From Bacillus sp. FJAT-27225 (GTDB lineage: Bacteria > Bacillota > Bacilli > Bacillales > Cytobacillaceae), in contig NZ_MAYU01000025.1 of assembly GCF_001685025.1 (NCBI RefSeq), positions 1-64,000 on the forward strand: 64,000 bases of DNA, read 5' to 3'. Positions 27,321-37,177 of this stretch are shown here, in pieces. The translations under genes were made by a program, and so were the position numbers. The notes beneath the pieces are model-generated. The model saw only the letters and a program-made list of their open reading frames with translations. It was not told the origin of the DNA and made no database searches. Positions within the stretch are counted from its first letter, which is position 1. Each line of letters starts with the position of its first letter.

Positions 27321-28514
27321 TTATTTAAATAGCTGAGGGATTCCGTTTACGAGTGAATATCCCCCCATAATCGCCATTGCAATGACGATGACAACTCCAA
27401 AAATCGTCATCCAGAGAGGTTGTTTATAGTCGCCAACGATTTTTGGCCTGTAGGCAGCGACCAGCATGACACCTAATGCAATAGGTAAAATAAGTCCATT
27501 AATGGATCCAACGAGTACAAGAATTTTAACAGGTCTTCCAATAATTACGAAAACAAGGGTAGAAATCGCAATAAAGGCGACGATTGTCCATTTATTATAT
27601 TTATTGACTGTCTTGCTTAACGTCTGGATGAACGATACGGACGTATAAGCAGCACCGACAACAGAGGTAACGGCAGCAGCCCACATAACCACACCGAATA
27701 TTTTGTAGCCGACATTTCCTGCGGCCAGTTTAAACACAGAGGCTGGGGGATTGGCAGGATCAATCGCAAGACCCTGGGCTACTATTCCTAAGGCTGCAAG
27801 GAATAGAAAAATCCTCATAATTGAGGCGATACCAATCGCACTCACTGCACTTTTGGTTACTTCTGGCAATGATTCTTTTCCTTTTATTCCTGCATCAAGC
27901 AAGCGGTGACCTCCGGCAAACGTAATATAGCCTCCTACAGTTCCGCCGACAAGGGTGACAATCGCAAGGAGATCAATTTTATCAGGAGCAAAAGTCTTTA
28001 CAACCGCTTCTCCAACAGGGGGCTGGGCTGTAAACATCACATAAACAGTAAGGGCAATCATGACAAACCCCATTATCTGGGCGAAACGGTCCATGGCTTT
28101 CCCGGCTTCACGAACTAGGAAAATACCAATCGCAATGATCCCGCTGAGAAGAGCTCCCATTTCTGTTGACCAGCCAAATAGAACATTTACACCAAGTCCT
28201 GCACCGGCAATATTTCCAATGTTAAAAGCAAGTCCTCCGGCAACAATGAGAGCCGCCAGGAAATAACCGAGGCCGGGAAGAACATCATTGGCAATATCCT
28301 GGGCGCGCTTTCCTGAAATAGCTATGATTCTCCATATATTCATCTGGGCCCCAATATCAATAATAATGGAAATTAAAATGACAAATCCGAAGCTTGCTAG
28401 AAGGGATTGTGTAAAAACTGTTGTCTGAGTAAGGAACCCTGGGCCAATTGCTGAAGTTGCCATTAGGAACGCGGCACCCATTAAAATACTGGCAGTTGAT
28501 TTTTTGTTCTCCAT
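27321..28514 (-). CDS. ycsG: NRAMP-like transporter YcsG
   Basis: A 397-residue protein with about eleven spans matching Bacillus YcsG, a divergent NRAMP-family member. The first span carries [12 protein letters not shown], where classical metal transporters have DPGN; the metal-coordinating Asp and Asn are therefore absent. Because it always sits with pxp genes, it may carry an organic substrate such as 5-oxoproline, an inference from context only. A run of G residues precedes the ATG at 28514. Confidence 0.88.
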   Translation of the reverse strand: MENKKSTASILMGAAFLMATSAIGPGFLTQTTVFTQSLLASFGFVILISIIIDIGAQMNIWRIIAISGKRAQDIANDVLPGLGYFLAALIVAGGLAFNIGNIAGAGLGVNVLFGWSTEMGALLSGIIAIGIFLVREAGKAMDRFAQIMGFVMIALTVYVMFTAQPPVGEAVVKTFAPDKIDLLAIVTLVGGTVGGYITFAGGHRLLDAGIKGKESLPEVTKSAVSAIGIASIMRIFLFLAALGIVAQGLAIDPANPPASVFKLAAGNVGYKIFGVVMWAAAVTSVVGAAYTSVSFIQTLSKTVNKYNKWTIVAFIAISTLVFVIIGRPVKILVLVGSINGLILPIALGVMLVAAYRPKIVGDYKQPLWMTIFGVVIVIAMAIMGGYSLVNGIPQLFK

Positions 28515-28549
28515 ATGTACCCCCTAAATGTATTGGCCTGATAGCAGGC

Positions 28550-29329
28550 CTAATTTATCTTATTTAAAAAACTTCCTATTGAGGCAATTGTAATACCATT
28601 TTCCTTTAATGCTGAGGTGATATACTTGGCAAAATCGAGAGCGCTTTCACCATCGCCGTGAATGCAGACCGTATCAGCCTTTATCGAAATATCGGAACCT
28701 TGCTGGGAAGTCACCAACCCCTCCTTTACCATACGGACCACCTGGCTGACTGCAGTTTCATGGTCCTTGATAAGAGCATCCGGTTCACGCCTTGATGTTA
28801 AGGAACCATCTTCCTGATAGGTGCGATCGGAAAAGACTTCACTGGCCGTCCGAAGGCCTAGTCTATGCCCGGCTTTTACTAGTTCACTACCTGCCAGGCC
28901 GAAAAAGACCAGCTCGGGATTGACCTTGTACACAGCCTCAGCAATGGCCTCTGCAAGTCCAGCATTTTTTGCAGCCATGTTAAAGAGTGCACCATGAGGT
29001 TTAACATGCTGAATTTTTCCTCCTTCCGCTTTTACAAACGCACTAAGGGCTCCGATTTGGTAGACCACCAAGTCGTATGCTTCCTGAGGGGAGATGTTCA
29101 TTTCTCTTCTCCCGAATCCAACAAGGTCCGGAAGACCAGGATGAACGCCGATTCCGACGTTTTTCTCAATGGCTAGTTTTACAGTTTTCCTCATCGTTGC
29201 AGGATCGCCGGCATGAAATCCGCAGGCAATGTTTGCGGACGTCACATAATCGAGAATTTTCCTATCCCTTCCAAGTGTGTATGTACCGAAGCTTTCTCCC
29301 ATGTCACAGTTAATATCAACAATTGCCAT
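28550..29329 (-). CDS. pxpA: 5-oxoprolinase subunit A (LamB/YcsF family)
   Basis: A 259-residue barrel protein with the LamB/YcsF signatures [12 protein letters not shown] at the N-terminus, [21 protein letters not shown] near residue 60, and VKPHGAL. Together with PxpB and PxpC it hydrolyses 5-oxoproline (pyroglutamate) to glutamate with ATP. It is the third gene of the operon. GAGGAAC precedes the ATG. Confidence 0.95.
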   Translation of the reverse strand: MAIVDINCDMGESFGTYTLGRDRKILDYVTSANIACGFHAGDPATMRKTVKLAIEKNVGIGVHPGLPDLVGFGRREMNISPQEAYDLVVYQIGALSAFVKAEGGKIQHVKPHGALFNMAAKNAGLAEAIAEAVYKVNPELVFFGLAGSELVKAGHRLGLRTASEVFSDRTYQEDGSLTSRREPDALIKDHETAVSQVVRMVKEGLVTSQQGSDISIKADTVCIHGDGESALDFAKYITSALKENGITIASIGSFLNKIN

Positions 29330-29342
29330 TTGCTTGTTCCTC

Positions 29343-30344
29343 CTATTTGAATTTTAAATTAATACCACTTTTGAGCTGCTTTAGGTTTTCCTCTCTTTCA
29401 AGGAAAAGACGCTGAGCTTCTTCGTGAGTCACATGTTTAAAGGTGATGTAATCCCCAGGCTTTGCTTGGGCAATCAAGAGTAAATCGACAGAAGCAATTT
29501 GTCCAATTTTCGGATAGCCACCTGTCGTTTGCCGGTCAGCCAGCAATACTATCGGGTTTCCTTCAGCAGGAACCTGGATGGAGCCAAAACTGACGGCCTC
29601 CGAGATTAGTTCCTGTGGAACCTCAAGACGTAAAACTGGACCTTTAATTCGGTATCCCATTCGATCTGATTGTGGGGAAACTTCAAACCTCTCACTGAAA
29701 ATCTTTCGTTTGCTTTCCTCATCGAACAGGTGATACTGCTTGCCTTTGATGACGCGGATCGGCATGTCTCTTCGGTGAATCGGAATTAAATTTGATGTTA
29801 TCGACCAATCCATTTCGGCAAAAGGCTTATTCCCGGTTTGACCAGCTAAATATTCGATCATAGCTGTCGAAAGGCCTCCAGGAGTGGCAAATTTTATAAC
29901 ATCTCCCGGTTGTAAAGCACGACCTTCATACCCTCCAATTCCGGCCCTTAAGTAGGTGGATTTACTGTTCATAACTTCCTGGACCGTTATACCTCCAGCC
30001 ACTGCCAGATATACCCGAGTTCCGGTTACCGCAGGTCCAAATCGAAGTTCACTGCCTTTTTTCACAAAGATAGTACGCCATGTTCTCACCGGTTGGCGAT
30101 TAATAGTAGGGGAAAGGTCTCCTCCACAAATAGAGATCAAGCAATCCATACCAATTCGTAAAACTGGTCCGAGCAGAGTTATTTCGAGAGTAGGTTCGTT
30201 ATCCTTGTTGCCTACCAGTATATTAGCAACCCGGTGAGCTAATTGGTCCATTACTCCGCTGGCTATCACTCCATATTTTTGGTATCCAAATCGGCCCATA
30301 TCCTGAACACTTGTAAGGAGTCCCGGTTTCACCACGGTAATCAT
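29343..30344 (-). CDS. pxpC: 5-oxoprolinase subunit C (KipA, carboxyltransferase-like)
   Basis: A 333-residue protein of the biotin-dependent carboxyltransferase/KipA family. It opens with [19 protein letters not shown] and contains [16 protein letters not shown] and the late [12 protein letters not shown]. It forms the catalytic complex with PxpB; the related KipA antagonises the sporulation kinase inhibitor KipI in B. subtilis. Its ATG overlaps the stop codon of pxpB as ATGA, which indicates translational coupling. Confidence 0.94.
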   Translation of the reverse strand: MITVVKPGLLTSVQDMGRFGYQKYGVIASGVMDQLAHRVANILVGNKDNEPTLEITLLGPVLRIGMDCLISICGGDLSPTINRQPVRTWRTIFVKKGSELRFGPAVTGTRVYLAVAGGITVQEVMNSKSTYLRAGIGGYEGRALQPGDVIKFATPGGLSTAMIEYLAGQTGNKPFAEMDWSITSNLIPIHRRDMPIRVIKGKQYHLFDEESKRKIFSERFEVSPQSDRMGYRIKGPVLRLEVPQELISEAVSFGSIQVPAEGNPIVLLADRQTTGGYPKIGQIASVDLLLIAQAKPGDYITFKHVTHEEAQRLFLEREENLKQLKSGINLKFK

Positions 30345-31072
30345 GATGGATCTCCTCCAAGACTTTTGTATTCTTCAATGCTAATCGGAATAAATTTAAT
30401 TTTATCGCCGGCTCTCAAGAGGGTGGGCGGATCGTCCTCAGGCCGGAACAGCTCTATCGGTGTGCGGCCTATCAATTGCCAGCCACCCGGCGTTTCAATC
30501 GGATATACCCCTGTTTGTTTGCCAGCGATTCCGACAGTTCTCGGAGGGATTTTTAATCTTGGGCTATTTCTTCGTGGCGTGGCTATTTTTTCTGACATGC
30601 CCCCGATAAAAGGAAAACCTGGAGCAAAGCCAATCATAAAAACCGTGTAGTCACCAGTTGAATGGATGTGAATCACTTCTTCTTGGGAAAGACTGTTATG
30701 CTCTGCGACAAAAGGGAGATCCGGGCCCATTTCCCCACCATAGCAAACCGGAATTTCAACAGTCCGCTGCATTGTTTCTTTGGTTGGGGAAATTTTTTCT
30801 ACTAATTTTTTTAGTTGTATACAGACGATATCATATGGCAATTTGGATAGCCCTCTAAACTTATAGATAACTTCAAACGGGTCGTAAAACACTGTGACAG
30901 TTGTGAAGGCGGGTATGTATTCAATCATCCAGGATTCCATGTTTCTGTCCAGTAACGAGGTAACGAGTTGGACCTTTTGCTGGGTTTCTTCGTTAATATC
31001 ATCTCCAAGCTCTATGACGACTGCCTGGTCTCCTAAAGGATGGAAAATAAAAGGTAGTTTTTCTTTCTTCAT
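30341..31072 (-). CDS. pxpB: 5-oxoprolinase subunit B (KipI family)
   Basis: A 243-residue protein with the KipI/Allophanate-hydrolase subunit 1 fold: FHPLGDQAVVIELGD near the start, IPVCYGGEMGPDL in the middle, GFAPGFPFIGG and ETPGGWQLIGRTP. It is the first gene of the operon, with GAGGAG before the ATG at 31072. A kipR-type regulator gene found in the B. subtilis locus is not present here; a cre site lies about 100 bases upstream. Confidence 0.94.
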   Translation of the reverse strand: MKKEKLPFIFHPLGDQAVVIELGDDINEETQQKVQLVTSLLDRNMESWMIEYIPAFTTVTVFYDPFEVIYKFRGLSKLPYDIVCIQLKKLVEKISPTKETMQRTVEIPVCYGGEMGPDLPFVAEHNSLSQEEVIHIHSTGDYTVFMIGFAPGFPFIGGMSEKIATPRRNSPRLKIPPRTVGIAGKQTGVYPIETPGGWQLIGRTPIELFRPEDDPPTLLRAGDKIKFIPISIEEYKSLGGDPS

Positions 31073-31172
31073 TCTTATTTCTCCTCAAACTATCGTAATA
31101 TTCGGATATATTAAATTTTAAGAATAGTATAACACTAAAATATTATACATCAATGGTTAAACATATATAATA

Positions 31173-31186
31173 TGATAACGTTTTCA
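31173..31186 (-). promoter_or_regulatory. CcpA cre site upstream of pxpB
   Basis: On the minus strand the sequence is TGAAAACGTTATCA, a full match to TGWAANCGNTNWCA. It lies about 40-60 bases upstream of the likely transcription start, a position compatible with activation as well as repression by CcpA. Confidence 0.7.
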
Positions 31187-31290
31187 ATTGTGCTTTTCCT
31201 TGAAAGTATAAGGACTTAGGACAGTATTTGCCTTAGTGTTTTTTTAGGAAAAGAAAGAACCCAATCAATACCGCCAAATATACATAATTT

Positions 31291-31330
31291 AACCGCACGG
31301 AAATTTTCTCGCGTGCGGTTTTTTCTTTTT
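31291..31330 (+). terminator. Isolated plus-strand terminator
   Basis: AACCGCACG (31291-31299) pairs with CGTGCGGTT (31312-31320), followed by a long T run. No plus-strand gene ends upstream of it within the last 4 kb. Confidence 0.75.
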
Positions 31331-31389
31331 AAAATTTTATATTAGGTTTTAAATGTAACCAACATTTTTAGGATCGAGAGAGAGGGTAA

Positions 31390-32270
31390 TTAAGGCTTAC
31401 TATTTTCTTCTCTTAAAAAAGTAGTAAGAATTGCTTTATTTTGTTCAAAGTCTACTTCTAAGACTTCCCCAATTTCTTCATGGCGTACATTTGTACAGCT
31501 GCCATCTTCGGGAATTCGCAGTGTTTTCATTTCTCCACTTTCATTTGTCAGAACGTCTTTTCCCATCGTCAAAAGTGTGGGGGTATCAATATCGGTATCG
31601 ATGTATGTACCTAAAAGTCCTAAGAGATCGGGAAGCTTTGCGACACTATGTATACTAACGGCTTCATCCTTTAATTTTGTGATGACTTCTTGCTGTCTTT
31701 GTACCCGGCCGAAGTCACTTAGGCGATCTTGACGGAAACGAACATATCCTAACAGTTCTTTGCCATGAAGTTGTTGATACCCTTTCTCTAACACCATTCC
31801 GTTACCAATGGGCATCTCATATGGAATATCTACTCCAATTCCACCAGGCGCGAGAAGGTCGACAGCTTTTTCGAAGCCTTCAAAGTTTGCAATCGCATAA
31901 TGATGAATATCCAGGCCAAAATTTAATTGAATGGTCTCCCTTAATAATTCAGGTCCTCCGTATGTATAAGCAGCATTTAATTTATGCTTTCCATGTCCAG
32001 GTATGGATACGTACATATCCCGCATGAGCGAAATTAGTTTTATCTCTTGAGTTTTTGGATTATAGTGTCCTACCATTATAGTATCGGTTCTTGATTGTTT
32101 TTCTCCCCTGGAGTCACTTCCCAGTAAAAGGACATTTACTGCATCTGTTTTTCTTTTTTCCCCTGAAAATGAATGAGTTGCTTCAGCTTTTTTAAATGGT
32201 TGATTAACCTTTTTTATCGTTCCCTCTATGTACTAAACGATCGTAAAAAAGACAGATGCCTAATAGAAGA
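31390..32270 (-). pseudogene. Degenerate LCP (LytR-CpsA-Psr) family gene
   Basis: This is a broken copy of the intact LCP gene at 48254-49198. The catalytic domain is almost identical over about 700 bases, but a TAG at 32233-32235 replaces the CAG codon for Gln in the IIQYIEG stretch, and further upstream a short deletion shifts the frame inside the membrane anchor. Only the part from MVGHYNPKTQ (ATG at 32074-32076) remains open to the stop at 31390; it would lack the membrane span and the conserved LGSDSRG region. LCP proteins transfer teichoic acid or other polymers to peptidoglycan and need both. The C-terminal tail also differs from the intact copy. Confidence 0.8.
31455..32210 (-). repeat. 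Long direct repeat, copy 1 (inside the LCP pseudogene)
   Basis: The segment is nearly identical to 48318-49073 in the same orientation, by eye well above 95 percent. The two copies bound a 17-kb interval that contains the carbohydrate island. Confidence 0.8.
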
Positions 32271-32856
32271 GGATGATAGATACCGTCAACGAGTTATTCT
32301 TCCAAGAGAATTTTGCCTAAGGCTCTGCAAACCAAACGGCTCCATCAGAAATAAATTTATTTTATGTCTATCAAACTCATTCAAGGATAATCTTGAAGAT
32401 ATATGCCCTCCTTCTTGAAAGAATACTCCCCTATTTTCTAGGGAGAATTTATCTCCTCCTGCCTCACTGGCAGAATCCCCATCGTCTATGTTGTCTGCCC
32501 TGCTTAATTTTTCTGCTTTGCCTACTCAAAAAATTCATATCAGGTTGTCTCCGTAATGGAAGGCAAGTTCAATTTTATTCACATGACACCTTAAGGCAGT
32601 TAGTAATTTTCGAGAATTCATTACATCATTCCTGCTACTTCTTACCTAATTTATTTATGGTCATATTCCCGTCAGTATGAATTAGCAGGAATTTAGAGCA
32701 TTGAGGAGAAAACTAGAAGGGCGAGACCACGAACTGGTGAGCAGCCGCTATATTTGGTTGAGGACTTAGTACTATGTTCTGTTCAGTAAGCCGTTCTAAT
32801 GAGGGGAGAGTTTTGCAGGTCATACCATCGAGTCATAAAAAATGGGGAGGTCAATA
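32271..32856. other. Gene-free region before the large secreted protein
   Basis: No coding frame shows a ribosome binding site or a recognisable product. The interval separates the pseudogene from the CBM/propeller gene and may contain decayed sequence and the promoter of that gene. Confidence 0.4.
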
Positions 32857-35800
32857 ATGAAGAAACAAAAATTGAAAAGACAGTTTATCCTTTATTTCTG
32901 TTTTACACTTGTTTTCAGTTTATTTGGTCCTTATACAGTATCAAACTCACAAATAATAGAAAACAGTGCTATGCCTGGAGCAGTTTTGAACGGCAGTTTT
33001 GAGGAGACCGTAATTCCTGGTTGGGGCCTTGTTACGAATAATTCACTTACAAGTATAGCTGTCAGTAAAGATAGGGCTCATTCAGGAACCCAAAGCTTAC
33101 ATTTCAAAGATGCAAATAACAGCACTAGCGGTGGCAATTTACAAATGGCAAGTGAAAAAATACCTGTTAATCCAGGGCAATCTTATATCGCGAAAGCATT
33201 TGTAAACGTTGTTAATCAAACTCATAGTATTGGGTACGAGGTTCATTATTTCAATAATGAAAATAATAAGGTTGGAACAGCAACATTTATTAACTTTCAG
33301 GCAGCAGCCTTGGGAACAAACCAATGGACTGAACTCAGTGTGCCGTTCACAGTTCCGGATGGGGCAACAAAGGTTGAGCTTCGATTTAATTCAGGAAATC
33401 CTTCTCTAACTGAAGCTTACTTTGATGATGTGAAAATTGTGAAGGCTTCGGATTCTACAGAAACACTACCGGAAAATGCATCTTTTGAAGCGGAAGTGGT
33501 GTATCCAGGTTGGAGTCTCGTAACCAAGAATTCATCCACAAGTATCGCATTCAGCGGAGAAAAAGCCAGAACCGGAAATAAAAGCTTATATTTTCTAGAT
33601 GAAAATAGCAATAACCCGGGAGGCAATTTACAGGTAACCAGTGAAAAGGTTTCTGTTACAGCTGGAGAGTCTTATATCGCGAAAGCATTTGTAAATGTTG
33701 TCAGGCAATCACATAGTATTGGTTTTGAGGTTCATTATTACAACGCTGAAAACCAAAGAGTAGGCCAAGCTACCTTTATTAACTTTGGCTCAGCTGTTTT
33801 GGGAACAAACAAATGGACTGAAATTCAGGTTCCTTTTGAGGTTCCTGATGGTACAGCCAAGGTCGAATTGCGATTTAACTCTGGCCATCCTTCCATTACT
33901 GAAGCGTATTTTGATGATGTAACAATTGAAGGCACATCTGTTGAAGAACCTCCAACAGAAGATATTAACAAAGACGTGGTGAATCCAGGCTTTGAAGAGA
34001 AAGTAACAGATGGCAATATTACAGGTTGGAAATCAGAATTTGAAGGACCAGGTATTCAAGTTAGTACAGAACGGGCTCGTACAGGAGTGCAAAGCTTACA
34101 CTTGCATGATACAACAGATAAAGCGGGTGTCAGTGTTTTAAGTGATAAAATCGCCGTTGAGCCTGGTGCCTCCTATTTATTGACCGTTTATTCCAATGTC
34201 ATCAGCCAGACGCATAATGTTGTAACCGAAATTCGATATTTTGATAAAGACAATAAGAAAATTACTGACCATCGTGAACTTAACGGCAACCTGCCGAAAA
34301 ATGAGTGGATTGATTTAAAGGTATTTAGTGTCGTTCCAGAAAATGCAGCATATGCAAAACTGGCATTCTATTCTGGCGGGATTAGTTTCACAGAAGTATA
34401 TTTTGACGATGTTACGTTCAAAAAGGTAACAGATGATTCCCAATTAGACCGCGAATATGCCGAACCTATTAACCTTGGAGAAATGGTCCATGTCCAATTA
34501 GGCCAAGCAGGAGCTATTCAAAAAAATAGTCTGGGTGAGAATGAAGTATACTATCATTCAAACGGACATCCCGGAACTTTCTCGGTATTGGACGCCGAAA
34601 CGGGGAAACTTAAATTTTCTAAAGTAATTGATAACACAGAAGCTGTATGGGCCATAACCATCGGACCTGATAAGAATGTGTACTTTGCGGGTACTTCTGA
34701 TGGGAAATTATATCGTTATGTTCCGGAACGGAAAGTTGTCGAAGACCTCGGAGCCAATCCTTCCGCTGCTTGGGTTTGGGATCTTGAAGCGACAAAAGAT
34801 GGCAAGATTTATGGTGCCACATACCCAGCCGGAGGTGTTTTCGAATATGATATCAACACAGGAGAATTCAGAGACTTTGGCAGTGTCACGGACCAGGAGT
34901 ACGTACGCGGATTAGCTGTTGATGGGGATTATATTTACGCAGGGACCGGGACAACGAAGCATCTGTATAAAATTAATCGCCATACAGGTGATAAAGAGGA
35001 ACTTATCATCGAAGGGCACTCAGGTGAAAATGGTTTTATCCAGGATGTTTGGGTTGTGAATGGGAAGCTTCTCGTTGCAGTTTCAACTATCAATATGCTC
35101 GTCATTAATCCAGAGACAATGGAAGTTGAAGGTTCGTTCGGGTTTAGCAATATGATTTCTGAACCTGATCCAAACCAGCCAAATATGATTTATTACAAAA
35201 ATGGAACACAATTTTATAAATACGATCTCAATACAAACGTAGAAACGTTAATCACGGGGCTTCCAGTTCTTCCGGATACACCACGGGTAAAGGATATGGC
35301 CTGGCTTACGTTATCTACTGGCGAAACAGTATTGGCCATGGTGACGCAATATGGCGAATATATGCTCTATCATCCAGAAACGAATGAGCTGTCGTTTGTC
35401 ATGCTAGACCTGGCTGCAACAGCTGTAGCTATTCAATCACTTGAAACTGGTCCAGACGGAAAGTTATATATGGGCGGCTATCAGCGTGGCATGAGTGTGT
35501 ATAATCCATTCTCCGATGAAATCGAAGTGAATATTTCTTCGTTTGCCCAACCAGAAGGAATTGGATTCATGAACGATACCGTTTATTTTGGAACATATGT
35601 AGGAGCTATTATGTACAGCTATGATCCAACACAGCCAGTAGATTTAAATAGCAATCCAAAGCTTGAATATGATATTAAAGATGAACAAGACCGTCCTTTT
35701 GCCATCACATCAGGTGAAAATAAGCTATTTGTTGGAACTATCCCTGATTATGGAGTTTTAGGTGGAGCCCTAGCTATCTATGATTCTGAAACAGATGAAT

Positions 35801-36696
35801 GGTCACAGCAACGTAATGTTGTTCAAGATCAAAGTATTATTAGCCTGGCCTACCACGATGGAAAGCTATTTGGTGGAACATCTGTCTGGGGTGGATTAGG
35901 AATTAATCCAAAGGCCGAAGAGGCAAAAATCTTTGTTTGGGATGTTGAAAAGGGCGAAAAAATCACGGAATTCACACCTGAAATTCCGGGTATTGATACA
36001 GCACCACGAATGATTGGTGATTTATCAATCGGACCAGATGGATTTTTATGGGGTGCTGTTGAGGGGACAATCTTCAAAATGAATCCTGAAACCTATGAAG
36101 TTGTTGATAGTAAAGTCATACGGCCAAGTTTATATAATAGCAGTAAATGGTTTCCTTATCGCCTTAAGTGGGGACCGGATGGCATGCTCTATACAACTTT
36201 ATCACGCAGTCTGATTGTGATTGATCCAAAAACATTAGATTACAAAGTTCTTGTTGAGGATTTCATGAACAGCATGACCGTCGGGGTTGATGGAAGCATC
36301 TATTACGCACTTGGAAGTGAGCTTTACAAAATTCCTGTACCGGAAACAGACGCAACCTTACGATCGATTAACATTAATGGTAAAGAAATTGAAGACTTCC
36401 ACCCAGGTAAATTAAACTACACCATGAATGCTGCCCCAACTGAAAATATAGTAGTGGAGCTGAGTCAACTCGGTGCAAATATTGAACTCGTGCACGGTTC
36501 CGAGAATACAAAAATTATTGTAACCGGAACTGATGGTATCTCCACGTTAACCTATACAATCACCTGGGCGGATCAACTATGCAAGCCAGGGAAACCTACC
36601 AAACCTGGTAAACCTGAAAATCCAGGCAAACCTTGTATGCCAAATAAGCCAGGCAAACCAGAAAATCCAGGTAGGCCTCAAAATCCTGGAAAATGA
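32857..36696 (+). CDS. Large secreted protein: three CBM-like modules, beta-propeller, cadherin-like domain, GKP tail
   Basis: A 1279-residue exported protein. After the signal peptide come three tandem carbohydrate-binding-like beta-sandwiches (about 35-200, 205-370, 375-525). The first two are close copies sharing [11 protein letters not shown] and VELRFNSG, and all three end in a YFDDV stretch. A long repetitive region (about 530-1165) has recurring [10 protein letters not shown]-like blades, so it is most likely a beta-propeller. A cadherin-like/beta-sandwich domain (about 1170-1240) begins [12 protein letters not shown]. The protein ends in a Gly-Lys-Pro-rich tail with repeated PGKPxxPGK units and two cysteines. 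TGGGGAGG precedes ATG 32857. It may bind or cleave a polysaccharide; no known glycosidase domain is visible. Confidence 0.82.
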   Translation: MKKQKLKRQFILYFCFTLVFSLFGPYTVSNSQIIENSAMPGAVLNGSFEETVIPGWGLVTNNSLTSIAVSKDRAHSGTQSLHFKDANNSTSGGNLQMASEKIPVNPGQSYIAKAFVNVVNQTHSIGYEVHYFNNENNKVGTATFINFQAAALGTNQWTELSVPFTVPDGATKVELRFNSGNPSLTEAYFDDVKIVKASDSTETLPENASFEAEVVYPGWSLVTKNSSTSIAFSGEKARTGNKSLYFLDENSNNPGGNLQVTSEKVSVTAGESYIAKAFVNVVRQSHSIGFEVHYYNAENQRVGQATFINFGSAVLGTNKWTEIQVPFEVPDGTAKVELRFNSGHPSITEAYFDDVTIEGTSVEEPPTEDINKDVVNPGFEEKVTDGNITGWKSEFEGPGIQVSTERARTGVQSLHLHDTTDKAGVSVLSDKIAVEPGASYLLTVYSNVISQTHNVVTEIRYFDKDNKKITDHRELNGNLPKNEWIDLKVFSVVPENAAYAKLAFYSGGISFTEVYFDDVTFKKVTDDSQLDREYAEPINLGEMVHVQLGQAGAIQKNSLGENEVYYHSNGHPGTFSVLDAETGKLKFSKVIDNTEAVWAITIGPDKNVYFAGTSDGKLYRYVPERKVVEDLGANPSAAWVWDLEATKDGKIYGATYPAGGVFEYDINTGEFRDFGSVTDQEYVRGLAVDGDYIYAGTGTTKHLYKINRHTGDKEELIIEGHSGENGFIQDVWVVNGKLLVAVSTINMLVINPETMEVEGSFGFSNMISEPDPNQPNMIYYKNGTQFYKYDLNTNVETLITGLPVLPDTPRVKDMAWLTLSTGETVLAMVTQYGEYMLYHPETNELSFVMLDLAATAVAIQSLETGPDGKLYMGGYQRGMSVYNPFSDEIEVNISSFAQPEGIGFMNDTVYFGTYVGAIMYSYDPTQPVDLNSNPKLEYDIKDEQDRPFAITSGENKLFVGTIPDYGVLGGALAIYDSETDEWSQQRNVVQDQSIISLAYHDGKLFGGTSVWGGLGINPKAEEAKIFVWDVEKGEKITEFTPEIPGIDTAPRMIGDLSIGPDGFLWGAVEGTIFKMNPETYEVVDSKVIRPSLYNSSKWFPYRLKWGPDGMLYTTLSRSLIVIDPKTLDYKVLVEDFMNSMTVGVDGSIYYALGSELYKIPVPETDATLRSININGKEIEDFHPGKLNYTMNAAPTENIVVELSQLGANIELVHGSENTKIIVTGTDGISTLTYTITWADQLCKPGKPTKPGKPENPGKPCMPNKPGKPENPGRPQNPGK

Positions 36697-37177
36697 TGCT
36701 TAAAAAAATATAGTGCTCCAATGATACGAAAAAGGTTTTCTGCTCACCACAGAAAACCTTTCTTCACTTTTAAATAATTCTTAAAACCTTCCTCAATAGA
36801 ATTAGCATTCGCATGTAATGTCTTTTTGACCAATTCATCGAGACTGCTCTAATCGAAAAGGAAAGAAAACAGAACAAGGAGATTCTAAGAGGAAGAAACA
36901 ACAAGTTGTGCATAAGGACACTAGATGCGAGAGTACTAAATGAATTGGCTGAAGGAATAGTATGGAAGTAGGACTTATCGAAGATTTTGTTACGATTGTA
37001 GAGCCGGAAAGTCACCCCTTGAAACGGGACAATCAGGAATGAAAAAAGTAGCAGTGGTACTACAGCCTATCAATCTGTTGAGAATAAGACTCCTGTAAAA
37101 ATTATGTTAATCATAATGTGAACCAAGGATTTCCTTGGTTCCTTGCTTTACATGGATAATGACAAGGAGTTCAAAAC
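36697..37177. other. Intergenic region before the yesM-like gene
   Basis: It holds the terminator at 36731-36765 and a hairpin at 37120-37141 (GAACCAAGG against CCTTGGTTC) in the leader of the kinase gene. The stretch 36790-37080 shows no convincing gene. Confidence 0.45.
36731..36765 (+). terminator. Terminator hairpin after the large secreted protein
   Basis: AAAGGTTTTCTG (36731-36742) pairs with CAGAAAACCTTT (36750-36761). The T tail is short. Confidence 0.65.

Larger units (their letters stand above)
31073..31389. other. Promoter region of the pxp operon
   Basis: On the minus strand TTGATG (31148-31153) and TATACT (31126-31131) are 16 bases apart, and TATAAT at 31142-31147 is an alternative -10. 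The cre site lies upstream of both. The right part holds an isolated terminator (31291-31330). Confidence 0.45.

Noticed and set aside
32271-32700. Short plus-strand frames left of the large secreted protein as small genes
   Set aside because: They lack ribosome binding sites and their sequence looks like unrelated or decayed DNA.
36780-37080. Possible remnant of a mobile element or intron near the yesM gene
   Set aside because: I could find no terminal inverted repeats, catalytic motif or conserved intron domain to support it.
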